From Pistricoccus aurantiacus (GTDB lineage: Bacteria > Pseudomonadota > Gammaproteobacteria > Pseudomonadales > Halomonadaceae), in NCBI RefSeq assembly GCF_007954585.1, contig NZ_CP042382.1, positions 1,178,001 to 1,242,000 of the forward strand: a DNA stretch of 64,000 nt, read 5' to 3'. Shown piece by piece: positions 17,158 through 26,103 of this stretch (position 1 is the first letter of the stretch; each line of letters starts with the position of its first letter). The translations under genes and the position numbers were made by a program. The notes under the pieces are model-generated. The model did no database searches, was not told the origin of the DNA, and saw nothing but the letters and a program-made list of their open reading frames with translations.

Positions 17158-17580
17158 TCATTCGATCAGCTCAGGCTCACCGCACTCCTGATAGATGTGC
17201 GACACCGGAATGTTCGGTTCGGCACCCTGGGGGAGTTGGGACACCACTTTTTCCAGAATCTCCCGCGCCTTATCGGCAAGGACACCACGGTCGAAAATAG
17301 CCGGGTAAACAAGCGCCGCCAGGGCGTGGCTCAAACTCTGGGGACCCGTGCCCTGGTACCCCCATGCGTATCCCCCTTCATACTGAAAAAGATCGTAACG
17401 CGAGACAACCAGTTCGGCTTGAGCATCGTCATGGGCACGATATAGCGCCACCGGCGCACCTTCCACCACACGAAAAAGAATCGTCCCCCTTATACCGGGG
17501 TGGGGTGAGTCATTATCACTGTGGGTCGAGTGCCGGGTATGGCTGAAGTCATAGTCTTCCAGACGCTTCCTTTCACTCAT
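17158..17580 (-). CDS. DUF6166-type protein, antisense within the transfer cluster
   Basis: A 140-residue protein on the opposite strand to its neighbours. The core GTILFRVVEGAPVALYRA followed by YAWGYQGTGPQSLSHALAAL matches the DUF6166 pattern (a small alpha/beta domain with WGYxGxGP). Function unknown; the family occurs on mobile elements. A GAGG lies just before the ATG pair at 17,580-17,586. Its insertion between the TIGR03747 gene and the RAQPRD gene splits the secretion genes into two units, the second having its own TTAAC box. Confidence 0.65.
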   Translation of the reverse strand: MSERKRLEDYDFSHTRHSTHSDNDSPHPGIRGTILFRVVEGAPVALYRAHDDAQAELVVSRYDLFQYEGGYAWGYQGTGPQSLSHALAALVYPAIFDRGVLADKAREILEKVVSQLPQGAEPNIPVSHIYQECGEPELIE

Positions 17581-17674
17581 GTGCATGTCCTCGTCAATGT
17601 GTTCGGGCTTTTAGCTCCCGGCGGCTATAGTCGCGCATTTCAGCGGCTCAGTGAAGAATACCCGTCTGTTTCGC

Positions 17675-17684
17675 TTAACGTTTC
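17675..17684 (+). promoter_or_regulatory. TTAAC box upstream of the RAQPRD gene
   Basis: TTAACGTTTC, 79 bases before ATG 17754, at the head of the second secretion unit. Confidence 0.5.
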
Positions 17685-17753
17685 GGGCTGATCTCGCCAG
17701 CCCATCCCTTGACCATGGGGCCATGTCGTCACCACTCACGACTGGACTCCATC

Positions 17754-18125
17754 ATGACGCTGCGCAAATACACTCCTCTCTTCGGCAAGGGCTCTCCGGG
17801 CAAGTCATTTCTGCTGCTGGGGTTGCTCCTGGCCAGCACGATATCGATTTCTGCTCAGGCCGACGATGTCGATGAGGTTCAGCGTCGCGACCTGGCCCTG
17901 ATCCAGACACAGATCGAGCAGATCAAGGTGGTCGTCGCGCGCGTCGATGCCCGTCAACGCCAAGCCGATCCGGCAACGACGCGACTCTATTTCGATATTC
18001 CCCGGCTGCGGGCGGACCTCGATTCGATCACCACCGGCATCGATACCTATCTCGCCCCGGATCGGCTGCTGCCGCGCCGGCCACGGCCACTTGTTGGCGA
18101 CTATCTCGATGATCGGGGGCAGTGA
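17754..18125 (+). CDS. RAQPRD-family ICE protein
   Basis: A 123-residue exported protein: signal peptide to about residue 33 (SAQADD), a coiled helix (LALIQTQIEQIKVVVARVDA), then the family core RLYFDIPRLRADLDSITTGI with Tyr/Leu/Pro and the PRRPRPL...GDYL end. It is periplasmic and found at this position in all close relatives. The RAQPRD signature itself is degenerate here. Confidence 0.8.
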   Translation: MTLRKYTPLFGKGSPGKSFLLLGLLLASTISISAQADDVDEVQRRDLALIQTQIEQIKVVVARVDARQRQADPATTRLYFDIPRLRADLDSITTGIDTYLAPDRLLPRRPRPLVGDYLDDRGQ

Positions 18126-18340
18126 TGGGGGCGTTTCAGGCCGGTTCCGGCATGGGGGAGGGGGAGCTCTATTTACTGATCGCCGGCGTGGGTCTCGCGG
18201 GGATTCTGATCGCTGCCGGCTGGATTTTTGTGTCGGCCTATCGCGGCTATGCCAGGGGGCGGGTCGATGGCGACATTCTCGCGGTAGTGAGTGTGAAAGC
18301 ACTTGTGCTGATCTTGCTGTTTTTCTGGCTGCTTCTTTAA
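18125..18340 (+). CDS. TIGR03758-type ICE membrane protein (PFL_4701, DUF3262)
   Basis: A 71-residue protein with two membrane segments (about 16-38 and 53-71). Start and previous stop overlap as TGATG. Size and the GWIFVSAYRGYARGR loop match DUF3262. It is probably a pilin-like or channel-associated small subunit. Confidence 0.8.
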   Translation: MGAFQAGSGMGEGELYLLIAGVGLAGILIAAGWIFVSAYRGYARGRVDGDILAVVSVKALVLILLFFWLLL

Positions 18341-18419
18341 TGCTGCCAGTCGACGCGCCTCGTCTTGGGGCGGCACCAACGGGTCCAGGTGGGCCTTCCA
18401 TTGCAATGAGGATGTTCAC

Positions 18420-18794
18420 ATGAAATTTACAACAGTTATGAAGCGTACTTCCCACGTGTTCACGTCTGCGTGCCAGCGGCTGGTCGTGCTGGCGAGTGCC
18501 GTCGTGCCTGGTGTGGCGTTAGCGGAACTACCGACGCTTGAAGAGCCGACGCAGGGCAGTGGCGGCATTCGTACAACGGCGCAGGGCTACATGTACGACG
18601 GCTTCATTCTTGCCGGCCTGCTGCTGTCCACCGCCGCGTTTATCTGGGTGGGTATTGGTTGCCTCGCGTCGTTCAACGAAGGTCGTCAGCGCGGCGAGTG
18701 GACCAAGTTCGGCGTGACCGCCTTCGTTGGCGTCGTGCTGATCCTGGTCGTCATCTGGCTGGCCACCGAAGCCGGGCCGATTCTTTCTCAGTAA
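18420..18794 (+). CDS. TIGR03745-type ICE membrane protein (PFL_4702, DUF2976)
   Basis: A 124-residue protein: signal-like segment to about residue 35 (GVALAE), a short periplasmic part, then two membrane helices (about 60-82 and 97-117). The layout of cleaved leader plus two helices is that of a TraA/VirB2-like pilin, and the family is considered the major pilin candidate of these ICEs. The pilin role is an inference. Confidence 0.8.
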   Translation: MKFTTVMKRTSHVFTSACQRLVVLASAVVPGVALAELPTLEEPTQGSGGIRTTAQGYMYDGFILAGLLLSTAAFIWVGIGCLASFNEGRQRGEWTKFGVTAFVGVVLILVVIWLATEAGPILSQ

Positions 18795-18807
18795 AGAGGT
18801 AAGCGTC

Positions 18808-19185
18808 ATGGCGAGCATCGATTTCATCCCCAAGCGCATCAATGACCCCCCGGTGGTATTCCGGGGCATGACGCTGCGTGAAGTGGGGATCATGGCGATT
18901 AGCGGGTTTCTCGGCGGGTTGCTGCCGGGGATCGCACTGGCGATCGTCATGGGCATGCCCGCCATGGCGCCTACCGTTGGGGTGGCTTTCATGGCACTGG
19001 CACTGGTGGCCGGTGGCACCGTCATGCGCCGGATTCGACGGGGGCGACCGGCGTCGCTGCTGTATCGACAAATCACCTACAGGCTCGCGACCTGGGGCAT
19101 TGCGCTCGGCGGCGAGCGCCTGATCACCCGCTCCAGCGTGTATCGCGTTGGGCGCGAACCACGGGGACCGGGAGGACTGCGATGA
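18808..19185 (+). CDS. TIGR03750-type conjugal transfer protein, TraL-like
   Basis: A 125-residue protein with FIPKRINDPPVVFRGMTLRE at the start and two membrane helices (about 27-48 and 52-72), then a basic cytoplasmic tail. It corresponds to TraL/VirB3 in position and topology. It overlaps the next gene by 4 bases. Confidence 0.85.
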   Translation: MASIDFIPKRINDPPVVFRGMTLREVGIMAISGFLGGLLPGIALAIVMGMPAMAPTVGVAFMALALVAGGTVMRRIRRGRPASLLYRQITYRLATWGIALGGERLITRSSVYRVGREPRGPGGLR

Positions 19186-19832
19186 GCCGTCTACGCAATG
19201 CGCTGGGAGCGCGCGATGCCCATATCACCACGCTACGCGCCGTTATTTTCCTGCTGGTGATTGGCTGCGGTGCTCTGTGGTTTGGCTGGCAGAACGCGCC
19301 GAAAGATTTAACCATTTCCATTCCTCCCGATTTGCGCACCGGCTCGACGCAGAAGTGGTGGGAGAAGCCACCGTCAGCCGTCTATGCCTTCACTACCTAC
19401 GTCTGGCAGCAGATCAATCGCTGGCCCGCCAACGGTGAGGCGGATTACAAGCGCAATCTCTACGCCTATTCGCCGTTTCTCACTCCGGCCTGCCAGGTCG
19501 AACTCGAGGAAGATTATCGTGCCCGCAAGCGGCGCAACGAACTGGACCGGCGTGAGCGCAGCATCTTCGAGATACCCGGACGCGGGTTCAGCAACGACCC
19601 GTCCGGGCCGGGTTCGGTCGAGATCGTGTCGCGCGACGAATGGGTTGTGAATCTCGATCTTGCTGTTCTTGAGACCTACGCCGGGACGCCGATTCGCGAT
19701 GTCTACATGCGCTTCCCGATGAGCGTCGTGCGTGCCGAGGACGACCCCGAAGGCAATCCCTGGGGCATGAAGATCAACTGTTTGGCACGCTCGGCACAGC
19801 GTCTGGAGATTCCCGGACAGGAGGAGGACTGA
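19182..19832 (+). CDS. TIGR03746-type protein (PFL_4703, DUF2895), VirB8/TraE-like
   Basis: A 216-residue bitopic protein with a membrane helix at about 21-38, then a periplasmic domain with WWEKPPSAVYAFTTYVWQQIN, YSPFLTPACQ and the C-terminal LAVLETYAGTPIRDVYMRFP strand-helix. This is the expected scaffold subunit linking inner membrane and channel core. Its stop and the next start share bases (TGATG). Confidence 0.85.
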   Translation: MSRLRNALGARDAHITTLRAVIFLLVIGCGALWFGWQNAPKDLTISIPPDLRTGSTQKWWEKPPSAVYAFTTYVWQQINRWPANGEADYKRNLYAYSPFLTPACQVELEEDYRARKRRNELDRRERSIFEIPGRGFSNDPSGPGSVEIVSRDEWVVNLDLAVLETYAGTPIRDVYMRFPMSVVRAEDDPEGNPWGMKINCLARSAQRLEIPGQEED

Positions 19833-20686
19833 TGAACCGCCTCAAGACAGCGTTATTGCGAGGCGGACTGTGCGCCTTGCTGCTGAGCATGGCGCTTCAG
19901 GCGCATGCTGTGGAAATCCTGCACTGGGATCGCAAGCCGCTCCCTGTTGATTTGCCGGTGGGCGGCGAGCGCGTCATCGTGCTGGACCGCAACGTGCGTG
20001 TCGGGCTTCCACGGGAGATTGCCAGCGCCGATATCTTGCGCGTGCAAAGTGCAGGCGGGGCCATTTATCTCAAGGCGAGCCAGCCCTTCGATACCCAGCG
20101 GGTGCGTATCCAGGACGTCGAGACCAATGAGGTCGTACTGCTCGATCTGACCGCCAAGGAAAGCGGGGCCAGCGCTGAAGATATCAAGGTGGTGATTCCC
20201 GACGGTGGAGTCGCGAGCAGTCATGACGAGGCCGCTTCACAAGAGGGCAATCGATCGACAGCGGATAGTGATCAGGGCGCTGATGGGGCGCTCGGTCTGC
20301 CGGCGCCTGTGGCGCTGACACGCTTTGCCGCACAGTCCCTCTATGCACCCAGCCGGACGATTCAGCCGGTGCCGGGGCTCAATCGGGTGGCGATGCGCCT
20401 GCCGGCCAGCATGCCGTCGCTGATGCCTTCGCTGCCGGTCAAGGCGACGCCGGTGGCGGCCTGGAAGCTCAACGCCTGGACCGTCACGGCGGTCAAGCTC
20501 ATCAACCGTGATCCGGTGCGCACCTTCGAGTTGGACCCGCGCTGGCTTCAGGGCGAGCTGTATAGCGCCGCCTTCATGCATCCCACGCTGGGACGTCGCG
20601 GCAGTCTCGAGGACACCACGACGGTGTTTATCGTGACCAACGGGGTATCGCTGGCTCAGGCGCTGCCGCTGGGAGGTGACTCATGA
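19832..20686 (+). CDS. TIGR03749-type protein (PFL_4704), TraK/VirB9-like
   Basis: A 284-residue exported protein: signal peptide to about residue 26 (LQAHAVE), N-terminal beta domain (HWDRKPLPVDLPVGGERVIVL), an acidic linker (about 115-150) and a C-terminal beta domain (NAWTVTAVKLINRDP...). It corresponds to the TraK core-complex subunit. 4-base overlap with the next gene. Confidence 0.85.
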   Translation: MNRLKTALLRGGLCALLLSMALQAHAVEILHWDRKPLPVDLPVGGERVIVLDRNVRVGLPREIASADILRVQSAGGAIYLKASQPFDTQRVRIQDVETNEVVLLDLTAKESGASAEDIKVVIPDGGVASSHDEAASQEGNRSTADSDQGADGALGLPAPVALTRFAAQSLYAPSRTIQPVPGLNRVAMRLPASMPSLMPSLPVKATPVAAWKLNAWTVTAVKLINRDPVRTFELDPRWLQGELYSAAFMHPTLGRRGSLEDTTTVFIVTNGVSLAQALPLGGDS

Positions 20687-22149
20687 CGCTCCGGGGCAAC
20701 ATGCTGCTCAAGTTCGGTGTGCCGCTGCTGCTTATCGTCATGAGCATGGTCGTCGTCAAGGGGTGTAGCAGCGATGATGATGAGAGGCAGCCGTCACAAG
20801 AGGACCCCACGCGCACCCTGACGCGGGAGGAAATGGACGCGCTGGGTATCAGTGGTGATTCGTCAAAGGACACCGTGGCCACGCTGGTTGGCAAGATGAA
20901 CGCCTGGGATCGCGAGCGTCAGCGTGATCAGGAGCGCGTCGACAGTCTGGTCGAGGAAAACGCGCGTCTGGCCGAGCGGGCGTCCAATGTTGACCGTGCC
21001 GTTGATAAAGCGATTGGCGAAGAGCGCGAACGCCAGCAGCGCATTCGCGAGCGGAACGAGCAATCCTTGTTGTCTCGTTTTGAGCAGCGCCTTAACCGCC
21101 TGATACCTGATGATCAGGCCGGTAGCGGCGCTGACGATGACTTGCCGATCGGTCTTGGACTCGAAGGCGGCAGTCCATCCGGCTCAAGGGTGGGTGATCT
21201 TGCCTGGGTCGAGCCGATGGACCAGCGCCAGGACGAAGGCCGCGCGGGCAGTCGTCGCCAGGGCGGGAGCTCTGCGTTTCCGACCTCATTCAAGGCAGCG
21301 GCAGAGGGTGTGGGCGACACGGCATCACGCACATCCAGCGCCGTGCGCTCCAGTGTCACGGGCCAGCCTGACGCGTCGACGGTCGAGCCGATCTATACCA
21401 TCCCCGAGAATTCGACGCTGATGGGGTCGCTGGCCATGACCGCGCTTTTGGGTCGTGTGCCAGTGGATGGCACCGTCAACGACCCCTATCCGTTCAAGGT
21501 CATGATCGGCAAGGACAACCTGACCGCCAACGGCATCGAGCTCCCCGAGGTGCAGGCCGCCGTTGCCAGCGGTACCGCAACGGGGGATTGGACGCTTTCC
21601 TGTGTGCGCGGAAACATCTCCAGCCTGACCTTCGTCTTCGCGGACGGCACGGTCCGGACCGTGCCGTCACCGGAGGACGTCAACCAAGGCGGCGGCGGGA
21701 ATGACAACCGTCACAGCCAGACCATCGGGGGTGGCAATTCGATCGGCTGGATCAGCGATCAGGCGGGCCTGCCCTGCATCAGCGGTGTGCGTCGCAGCAA
21801 TGCCCAACAGTACCTGGGCACCCAGAGCCTGCTCACCGCCGCCGGCGCCGGCGTGGCGACTCTGCTCGCCGATGACGATGCGAGATCGATCACCACGATC
21901 GGTGCCGATGGCTCGATTTCTCAGGCCATGAGCGGCAGTCAGGCGGCAGGCCAGATCATGAGCCAGGGCATCAGCGATATGAGCCAGTGGGTCAACAAGC
22001 TCTACGGCGAAGCATTCGCTGCCGTGTATGTGCCGCCCGGCCAGGACGTGGCCATTCATATCAACAAGCAGCTGCCGATCGACTATGAGACCGAGGGGAG
22101 GAAGGTGCGCTATGACACGTCAACCGCAACCACAATCGCGCTCGACTGA
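20683..22149 (+). CDS. TIGR03752-type pilus assembly protein (PFL_4705), TraB/VirB10-like
   Basis: A 488-residue bitopic protein with a membrane helix at about 7-25, a coiled coil (about 70-135), a flexible linker and a large C-terminal beta domain beginning near 225 (YTIPENSTLMGSLAMTALLGRVPVDG). A small soluble end (VYVPPGQDVAIHINKQLPID) follows. It is the energy-sensing core subunit spanning both membranes. The length is typical. Confidence 0.9.
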   Translation: MTLRGNMLLKFGVPLLLIVMSMVVVKGCSSDDDERQPSQEDPTRTLTREEMDALGISGDSSKDTVATLVGKMNAWDRERQRDQERVDSLVEENARLAERASNVDRAVDKAIGEERERQQRIRERNEQSLLSRFEQRLNRLIPDDQAGSGADDDLPIGLGLEGGSPSGSRVGDLAWVEPMDQRQDEGRAGSRRQGGSSAFPTSFKAAAEGVGDTASRTSSAVRSSVTGQPDASTVEPIYTIPENSTLMGSLAMTALLGRVPVDGTVNDPYPFKVMIGKDNLTANGIELPEVQAAVASGTATGDWTLSCVRGNISSLTFVFADGTVRTVPSPEDVNQGGGGNDNRHSQTIGGGNSIGWISDQAGLPCISGVRRSNAQQYLGTQSLLTAAGAGVATLLADDDARSITTIGADGSISQAMSGSQAAGQIMSQGISDMSQWVNKLYGEAFAAVYVPPGQDVAIHINKQLPIDYETEGRKVRYDTSTATTIALD

Positions 22150-22609
22150 CTTCTTGACAACGCATCGTGCCGCCTGGGTCACGCTGGCATTCGTCGGCAT
22201 GGCGCTGCTGTCCGGCTGTGCCACGTCCAAGGATGAGTTGATGCCCACCAACGGCGTGACCATGCAGGAGTTGTGGAAGCAAGGCTCCAGCCAGGCCAGT
22301 GGCTCGGCTTCGCCCGGCGGCCCAAGCGCTCAAGCGGTCGAGTCGGCACGTGGTGTGTTGCGTCGTCCGATTGGCGCGGCGCAGATGAATGATGAGCGCA
22401 CGCGCTACACGCGTGATGCGGCCAATGAGATTCACAGCCAGTTTTCGCGCCTGCCCAACCCGGACCTGGTGATCTATATCTACCCGCACTTGGCGGGGGG
22501 CAGTGAGTCGATACCGGTACCCGGCTATTCGAGCGTGTTTCCACTTTACAGCACACCGCAGTATGCAATGCCCGGTGAGGGCGCACGTCCAGCAGGGAGG
22601 ACGCGTTGA
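22112..22609 (+). CDS. TIGR03751-type conjugal transfer lipoprotein
   Basis: A 165-residue lipoprotein whose ATG lies inside the 3' end of the TraB-like gene, behind GGGGAGGAAGG. The signal ends at lipobox LLSGC (about residue 36). The C-terminus has PNPDLVIYIYPHLAGGSESIPVPGYSSVFPLY, the family hallmark. It is TraV/VirB7-like in position and presumably stabilises the outer-membrane ring. Confidence 0.85.
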   Translation: MTRQPQPQSRSTDFLTTHRAAWVTLAFVGMALLSGCATSKDELMPTNGVTMQELWKQGSSQASGSASPGGPSAQAVESARGVLRRPIGAAQMNDERTRYTRDAANEIHSQFSRLPNPDLVIYIYPHLAGGSESIPVPGYSSVFPLYSTPQYAMPGEGARPAGRTR

Positions 22610-25551
22610 TGTCTTCATTCAATGACTTCATGAGCCGTTTATTCCCCGCCAAGGGGGCGTCCGCCAGTGAAGGCGCGCCGAGCGCTGCAGGAGACGATGC
22701 CGCACCGCCGCAGGAGGTGCCCAATGCCCGCGCCTTGCTGACCGACGAGACGGGGCGGCCCCTGTCGCTGCCGCGCGGCAAGCTGCCCAGTATTGCCAAT
22801 ATCCGTCGCAGCTATGAGCGTGCGCCTTCCTTTGCGAGTCGTTTGCCCTGGGCAGAGTATTTGCCCGCGTCGGGCTGCTTTCTGCTCGAGGACGGGGTGT
22901 CGCTGGGAGTGGTCGCCGAGATCACTCCGGCGCCGTCCGAGGGGCGCTCGCTAGAGGCCCTGGTGGCAGTGCGCGACCAGATCGAGTCGGCGCTCCAGGA
23001 TAGCCTGCCCGAGCTCGATGCTCAGCAGTGGGTGGTCCAGCTCTACACCAAGGACGACACGGACCCGCGCGAGGATCTCCAGCGCATTCGAGATTCGATC
23101 CCGGAGGCGCTCAAGGAAACCCCGTATACACAGGCGTGGCTGGGCAGCATGGAGGCGCACTTCAGGGCCATCTCCAGGCCCGATGGGCTGTTCGAGGATG
23201 ACATCATCACCCAGACCGTCTGGCGCGGTCAGACGCGGCGCACGCGCCTGGTGCTCTACCGTTGGTCGGGACAGGGCAAGGCAAAGCTCGGCGAGCGACG
23301 CTCGCGCCTGTCGCCGGAGGCGATGATCAATCATGTCTTTAGCAAATTGGAAGCCAAGCTGGCCAGCGCCGGCCTGCCGGTGCGCCGCTACAATGGTCGT
23401 GATTTCCATCGCTGGATGATGCCGCGCTTCAATCCGCGTCCGGCATTTGCACCCGACGATCCGCAGCGTTTTTACGACATCTTCGACTATCCTGGCGACG
23501 ACCCCGATGAGCAGATGTGGTCTTACGACCTTTCTGAGGGGATGTTGGCCAGCTCCCCGCGTGCCGACGCGGAGTCGGGGCTCTGGTACTTCGACGGTGA
23601 GCCGCAGCGGGTCATCCCCGTCGAGGAGCTGCGCAAGGTGCCCAAGGTGGGGCACCTGACCGCTGAAATCTCGCGCGGGCAGACATCGGTACGCAACGCC
23701 ACCTTCGATGTCTTGCCGTTGGGTGTCGAGGCGTGCATGACCATCGTGGCGATCCCCCAGGAGCCTCTGGAGAGCCACATCGAGCTGCTGCGCAAGAAGG
23801 CGGTGGGCGATAGCGTGCTGGCCGAGAACGTGCGGGAAGACTGCGATCGGGCACGCGAGTTTCTGGGCAAGGATCACAAGATGTATCAGTCGGCCCTGGC
23901 GTTTTTTGTCAATGGCCATGATGAGAGGGAGTTGGATCAGCGTGTCCTGGATCTGACAACCCAGCTCAGCACCGCCGACCTCAAACCGGTCGAGCCGGAA
24001 AACGAGGTGGCGGCACTCAACACCTACCTGCGCTGGCTGCCCATGAACTTCGATCCCGAGATCGATCGAAACAACCGCTGGTACACCCGTTTCAATTTCG
24101 TTCAGCACCTGGCCAACCTGGCGCCTCTCTATGGGCGCGCGCGGGGCACGGGGCATCCGGGTATCAGTTTTTTCAACCGGGGCGGCGAGTCGTTGACGTT
24201 TGATCCGCTGCACCAGCTCGACCGCAAGCAGAATGCCCACATGTTCGTGTTCGGCCCCACTGGGGCGGGCAAGTCGGCCACCCTGAACTCGATGTTGGGT
24301 CAGGTGATGGCGATGCGCCGTCCGCGCCTGTTCATCATCGAAAAGGGCAACTCCTTCGGCCTGCTGGTCGATTATTTCGAGCGCATGGGGATGTCGGTCA
24401 ACAAGGTGAAGCTGGCACCGGGGGCCAACGCCAAGCTGCCGCCGTTTGCCGATGCGCATCGCTTGCTGGATCCCGAGGTTCTGGCGCGACGCGTGGTGCG
24501 CGACCGACAGGACTATGGCGAATCACCCGATGAGCCGGCGGCCAGCCCGGAGGCGATGCTCGAGGCGATCAACACCGATGACGACGACGAGGATGCCGAG
24601 CGTGATCTGCTGGGTGAGATGGAGATGATGGCGCGACTGATGATCACTGGCGGTGATGCCAAGGAGGAAGCGGACTATCGGCGCGCCGACAACCGCATGG
24701 TGCGTGATGCGGTGATGATTGCCGCCGAGATGTCCCACGCCGAAGATCGCCAGTGCTTGTCGGAGGACGTGCGACAGGCATTTTACGAGCTTTCACGTGA
24801 CGAGAACATTCCCGAGGAGCGTCGTCGGCGCGCCTATACGATGGGTGAGAGCATCGGCATGTTCTGCGACGGGTTCGATGGGCAGGTGTTCAACCGGACC
24901 GGCGAAACCTGGCCCGAGTGTGACGTGACGCTCATCGACCTGGCGCACTACGCCAACCCCGGCTATGAGGCGCAGCTGGCACTCGCGGTGATGTCGATCA
25001 CCAACATGATTACCACCATGGCCGAGCGCGACCAATACAGCGGTCGGCCCATCGTGCAGGTGATTGACGAGTGCCACTTGCTGACGGCTAACCCGCTACT
25101 GGCGCCCTTCCTGGTTGGCGTGGCCAAGATGGGGCGTAAACTCGCCCATTGGCTGTGGCTGGCGACCCAGAACGTCAAGGACTTCCCGGACGTGTCGGCC
25201 AAGATGCTCAACATGCTGGAGTGGTGGCTGCTGCTCAACATGCCGCCCAACGAGATCGCCGAGGTGGCGCGCTTCAAGACGCTCACCGATGACCAGCGCC
25301 TGCTGATCGAGTCGGCGACCAAGGCATCCGGCAAGTACACCGAAGGGGTGGTGCTGGGCGGGCGCTTGCAATCGCTGTTTCGCGTCGTGCCGCCGAGTCT
25401 GTATCTGTCGCTGGCCGGCACCGAGCCGGAGGAGAAGGCCGAGCGGGCCGAGATCATGCGCGATCTGGACTGCTCTGAGCTCGATGCGGCGATCAAGGTG
25501 GCGGAGAGGCTCGACCAACTGCGCGGGCTTGAACCCTTGGCATCGGAGTAG
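22609..25551 (+). CDS. traC: Conjugative transfer ATPase, TraC/VirB4-like (TIGR03744, PFL_4706)
   Basis: A 980-residue ATPase. ATG 22609 overlaps the previous stop. The N-terminal about 450 residues are the TraC docking domain. Walker A is GPTGAGKSAT (Lys555), and the Walker B region is PIVQVIDECHLL (about 810). The motif WLWLATQNVKDFPD follows near 845, with the C-terminal lobe after it. It powers pilus biogenesis and substrate transfer at the inner membrane. An acidic insert at about 645-670 (NTDDDDEDAERD) is notable but not disruptive. Confidence 0.95.
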   Translation: MSSFNDFMSRLFPAKGASASEGAPSAAGDDAAPPQEVPNARALLTDETGRPLSLPRGKLPSIANIRRSYERAPSFASRLPWAEYLPASGCFLLEDGVSLGVVAEITPAPSEGRSLEALVAVRDQIESALQDSLPELDAQQWVVQLYTKDDTDPREDLQRIRDSIPEALKETPYTQAWLGSMEAHFRAISRPDGLFEDDIITQTVWRGQTRRTRLVLYRWSGQGKAKLGERRSRLSPEAMINHVFSKLEAKLASAGLPVRRYNGRDFHRWMMPRFNPRPAFAPDDPQRFYDIFDYPGDDPDEQMWSYDLSEGMLASSPRADAESGLWYFDGEPQRVIPVEELRKVPKVGHLTAEISRGQTSVRNATFDVLPLGVEACMTIVAIPQEPLESHIELLRKKAVGDSVLAENVREDCDRAREFLGKDHKMYQSALAFFVNGHDERELDQRVLDLTTQLSTADLKPVEPENEVAALNTYLRWLPMNFDPEIDRNNRWYTRFNFVQHLANLAPLYGRARGTGHPGISFFNRGGESLTFDPLHQLDRKQNAHMFVFGPTGAGKSATLNSMLGQVMAMRRPRLFIIEKGNSFGLLVDYFERMGMSVNKVKLAPGANAKLPPFADAHRLLDPEVLARRVVRDRQDYGESPDEPAASPEAMLEAINTDDDDEDAERDLLGEMEMMARLMITGGDAKEEADYRRADNRMVRDAVMIAAEMSHAEDRQCLSEDVRQAFYELSRDENIPEERRRRAYTMGESIGMFCDGFDGQVFNRTGETWPECDVTLIDLAHYANPGYEAQLALAVMSITNMITTMAERDQYSGRPIVQVIDECHLLTANPLLAPFLVGVAKMGRKLAHWLWLATQNVKDFPDVSAKMLNMLEWWLLLNMPPNEIAEVARFKTLTDDQRLLIESATKASGKYTEGVVLGGRLQSLFRVVPPSLYLSLAGTEPEEKAERAEIMRDLDCSELDAAIKVAERLDQLRGLEPLASE

Positions 25552-25555
25552 CCTC

Positions 25556-26098
25556 GTGACCTGGAACGACGTGACTTTCTTTGCTCTGGTGCTTGCTTCG
25601 TTTGCCTTGATCCTGACCGCGCTCACTTTGGGCGTGAGGCGCATCCAGCGGGTGGTGTTCGGTCGGGCAGAGTTGCCCTATGCCTCCCGAGGCGCCCTCA
25701 ATACGCCGACCGAGCAGGCATTTTATGCCGCACTGCATCGTGCCGTGGGGGCACAAACGATGATCGCCTGCAAGGTTCGGCTCGCCGACGTGCTCAAGGT
25801 GCGCTTTCGCAAGCGTTACTCCAACGATCAGCGGTGGTGGCGTTACTTCCGTCAAATCAGCGCGAAACACGTGGATATGGTGCTGTGTGAGCCGCGTGGG
25901 GGACATGTGCTGCTCGCCATTGAGCTCGATGATCGTAGCCACCTGCGCCGTGATCGAAGACGCAGCGACCGTTTCAAGGATCGGGCGTTTGCGGCGGCGG
26001 GCATCCCGCTGGTGCGCTTTGCAGCCAGCGGTCGATACGATGCTCAAGATATTCATGCACGCCTTGCGCCGTACCTCGTGCCTCAGGAAAAAGGATAG
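25556..26098 (+). CDS. DUF2726 membrane-anchored protein
   Basis: A 180-residue protein starting at GTG 25556, 5 bases after the traC stop. It has one membrane helix (about 7-27), then a DUF2726 domain: TPTEQAFYAALHRAV, KHVDMVLCE, LLAIELDDRSHLR and GIPLVRF. The D...E-x-D core resembles the PD-(D/E)XK nuclease fold, which has been proposed for this domain. It is common as ICE cargo next to traC. Role unknown. Confidence 0.75.
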   Translation: MTWNDVTFFALVLASFALILTALTLGVRRIQRVVFGRAELPYASRGALNTPTEQAFYAALHRAVGAQTMIACKVRLADVLKVRFRKRYSNDQRWWRYFRQISAKHVDMVLCEPRGGHVLLAIELDDRSHLRRDRRRSDRFKDRAFAAAGIPLVRFAASGRYDAQDIHARLAPYLVPQEKG

Positions 26099-26103
26099 GT
26101 TGC

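Noticed and set aside
22951..24459. 502-codon minus-strand frame opposite traC
   Set aside because: Same reason: a shadow of the TraC ATPase; no ribosome site and no family.
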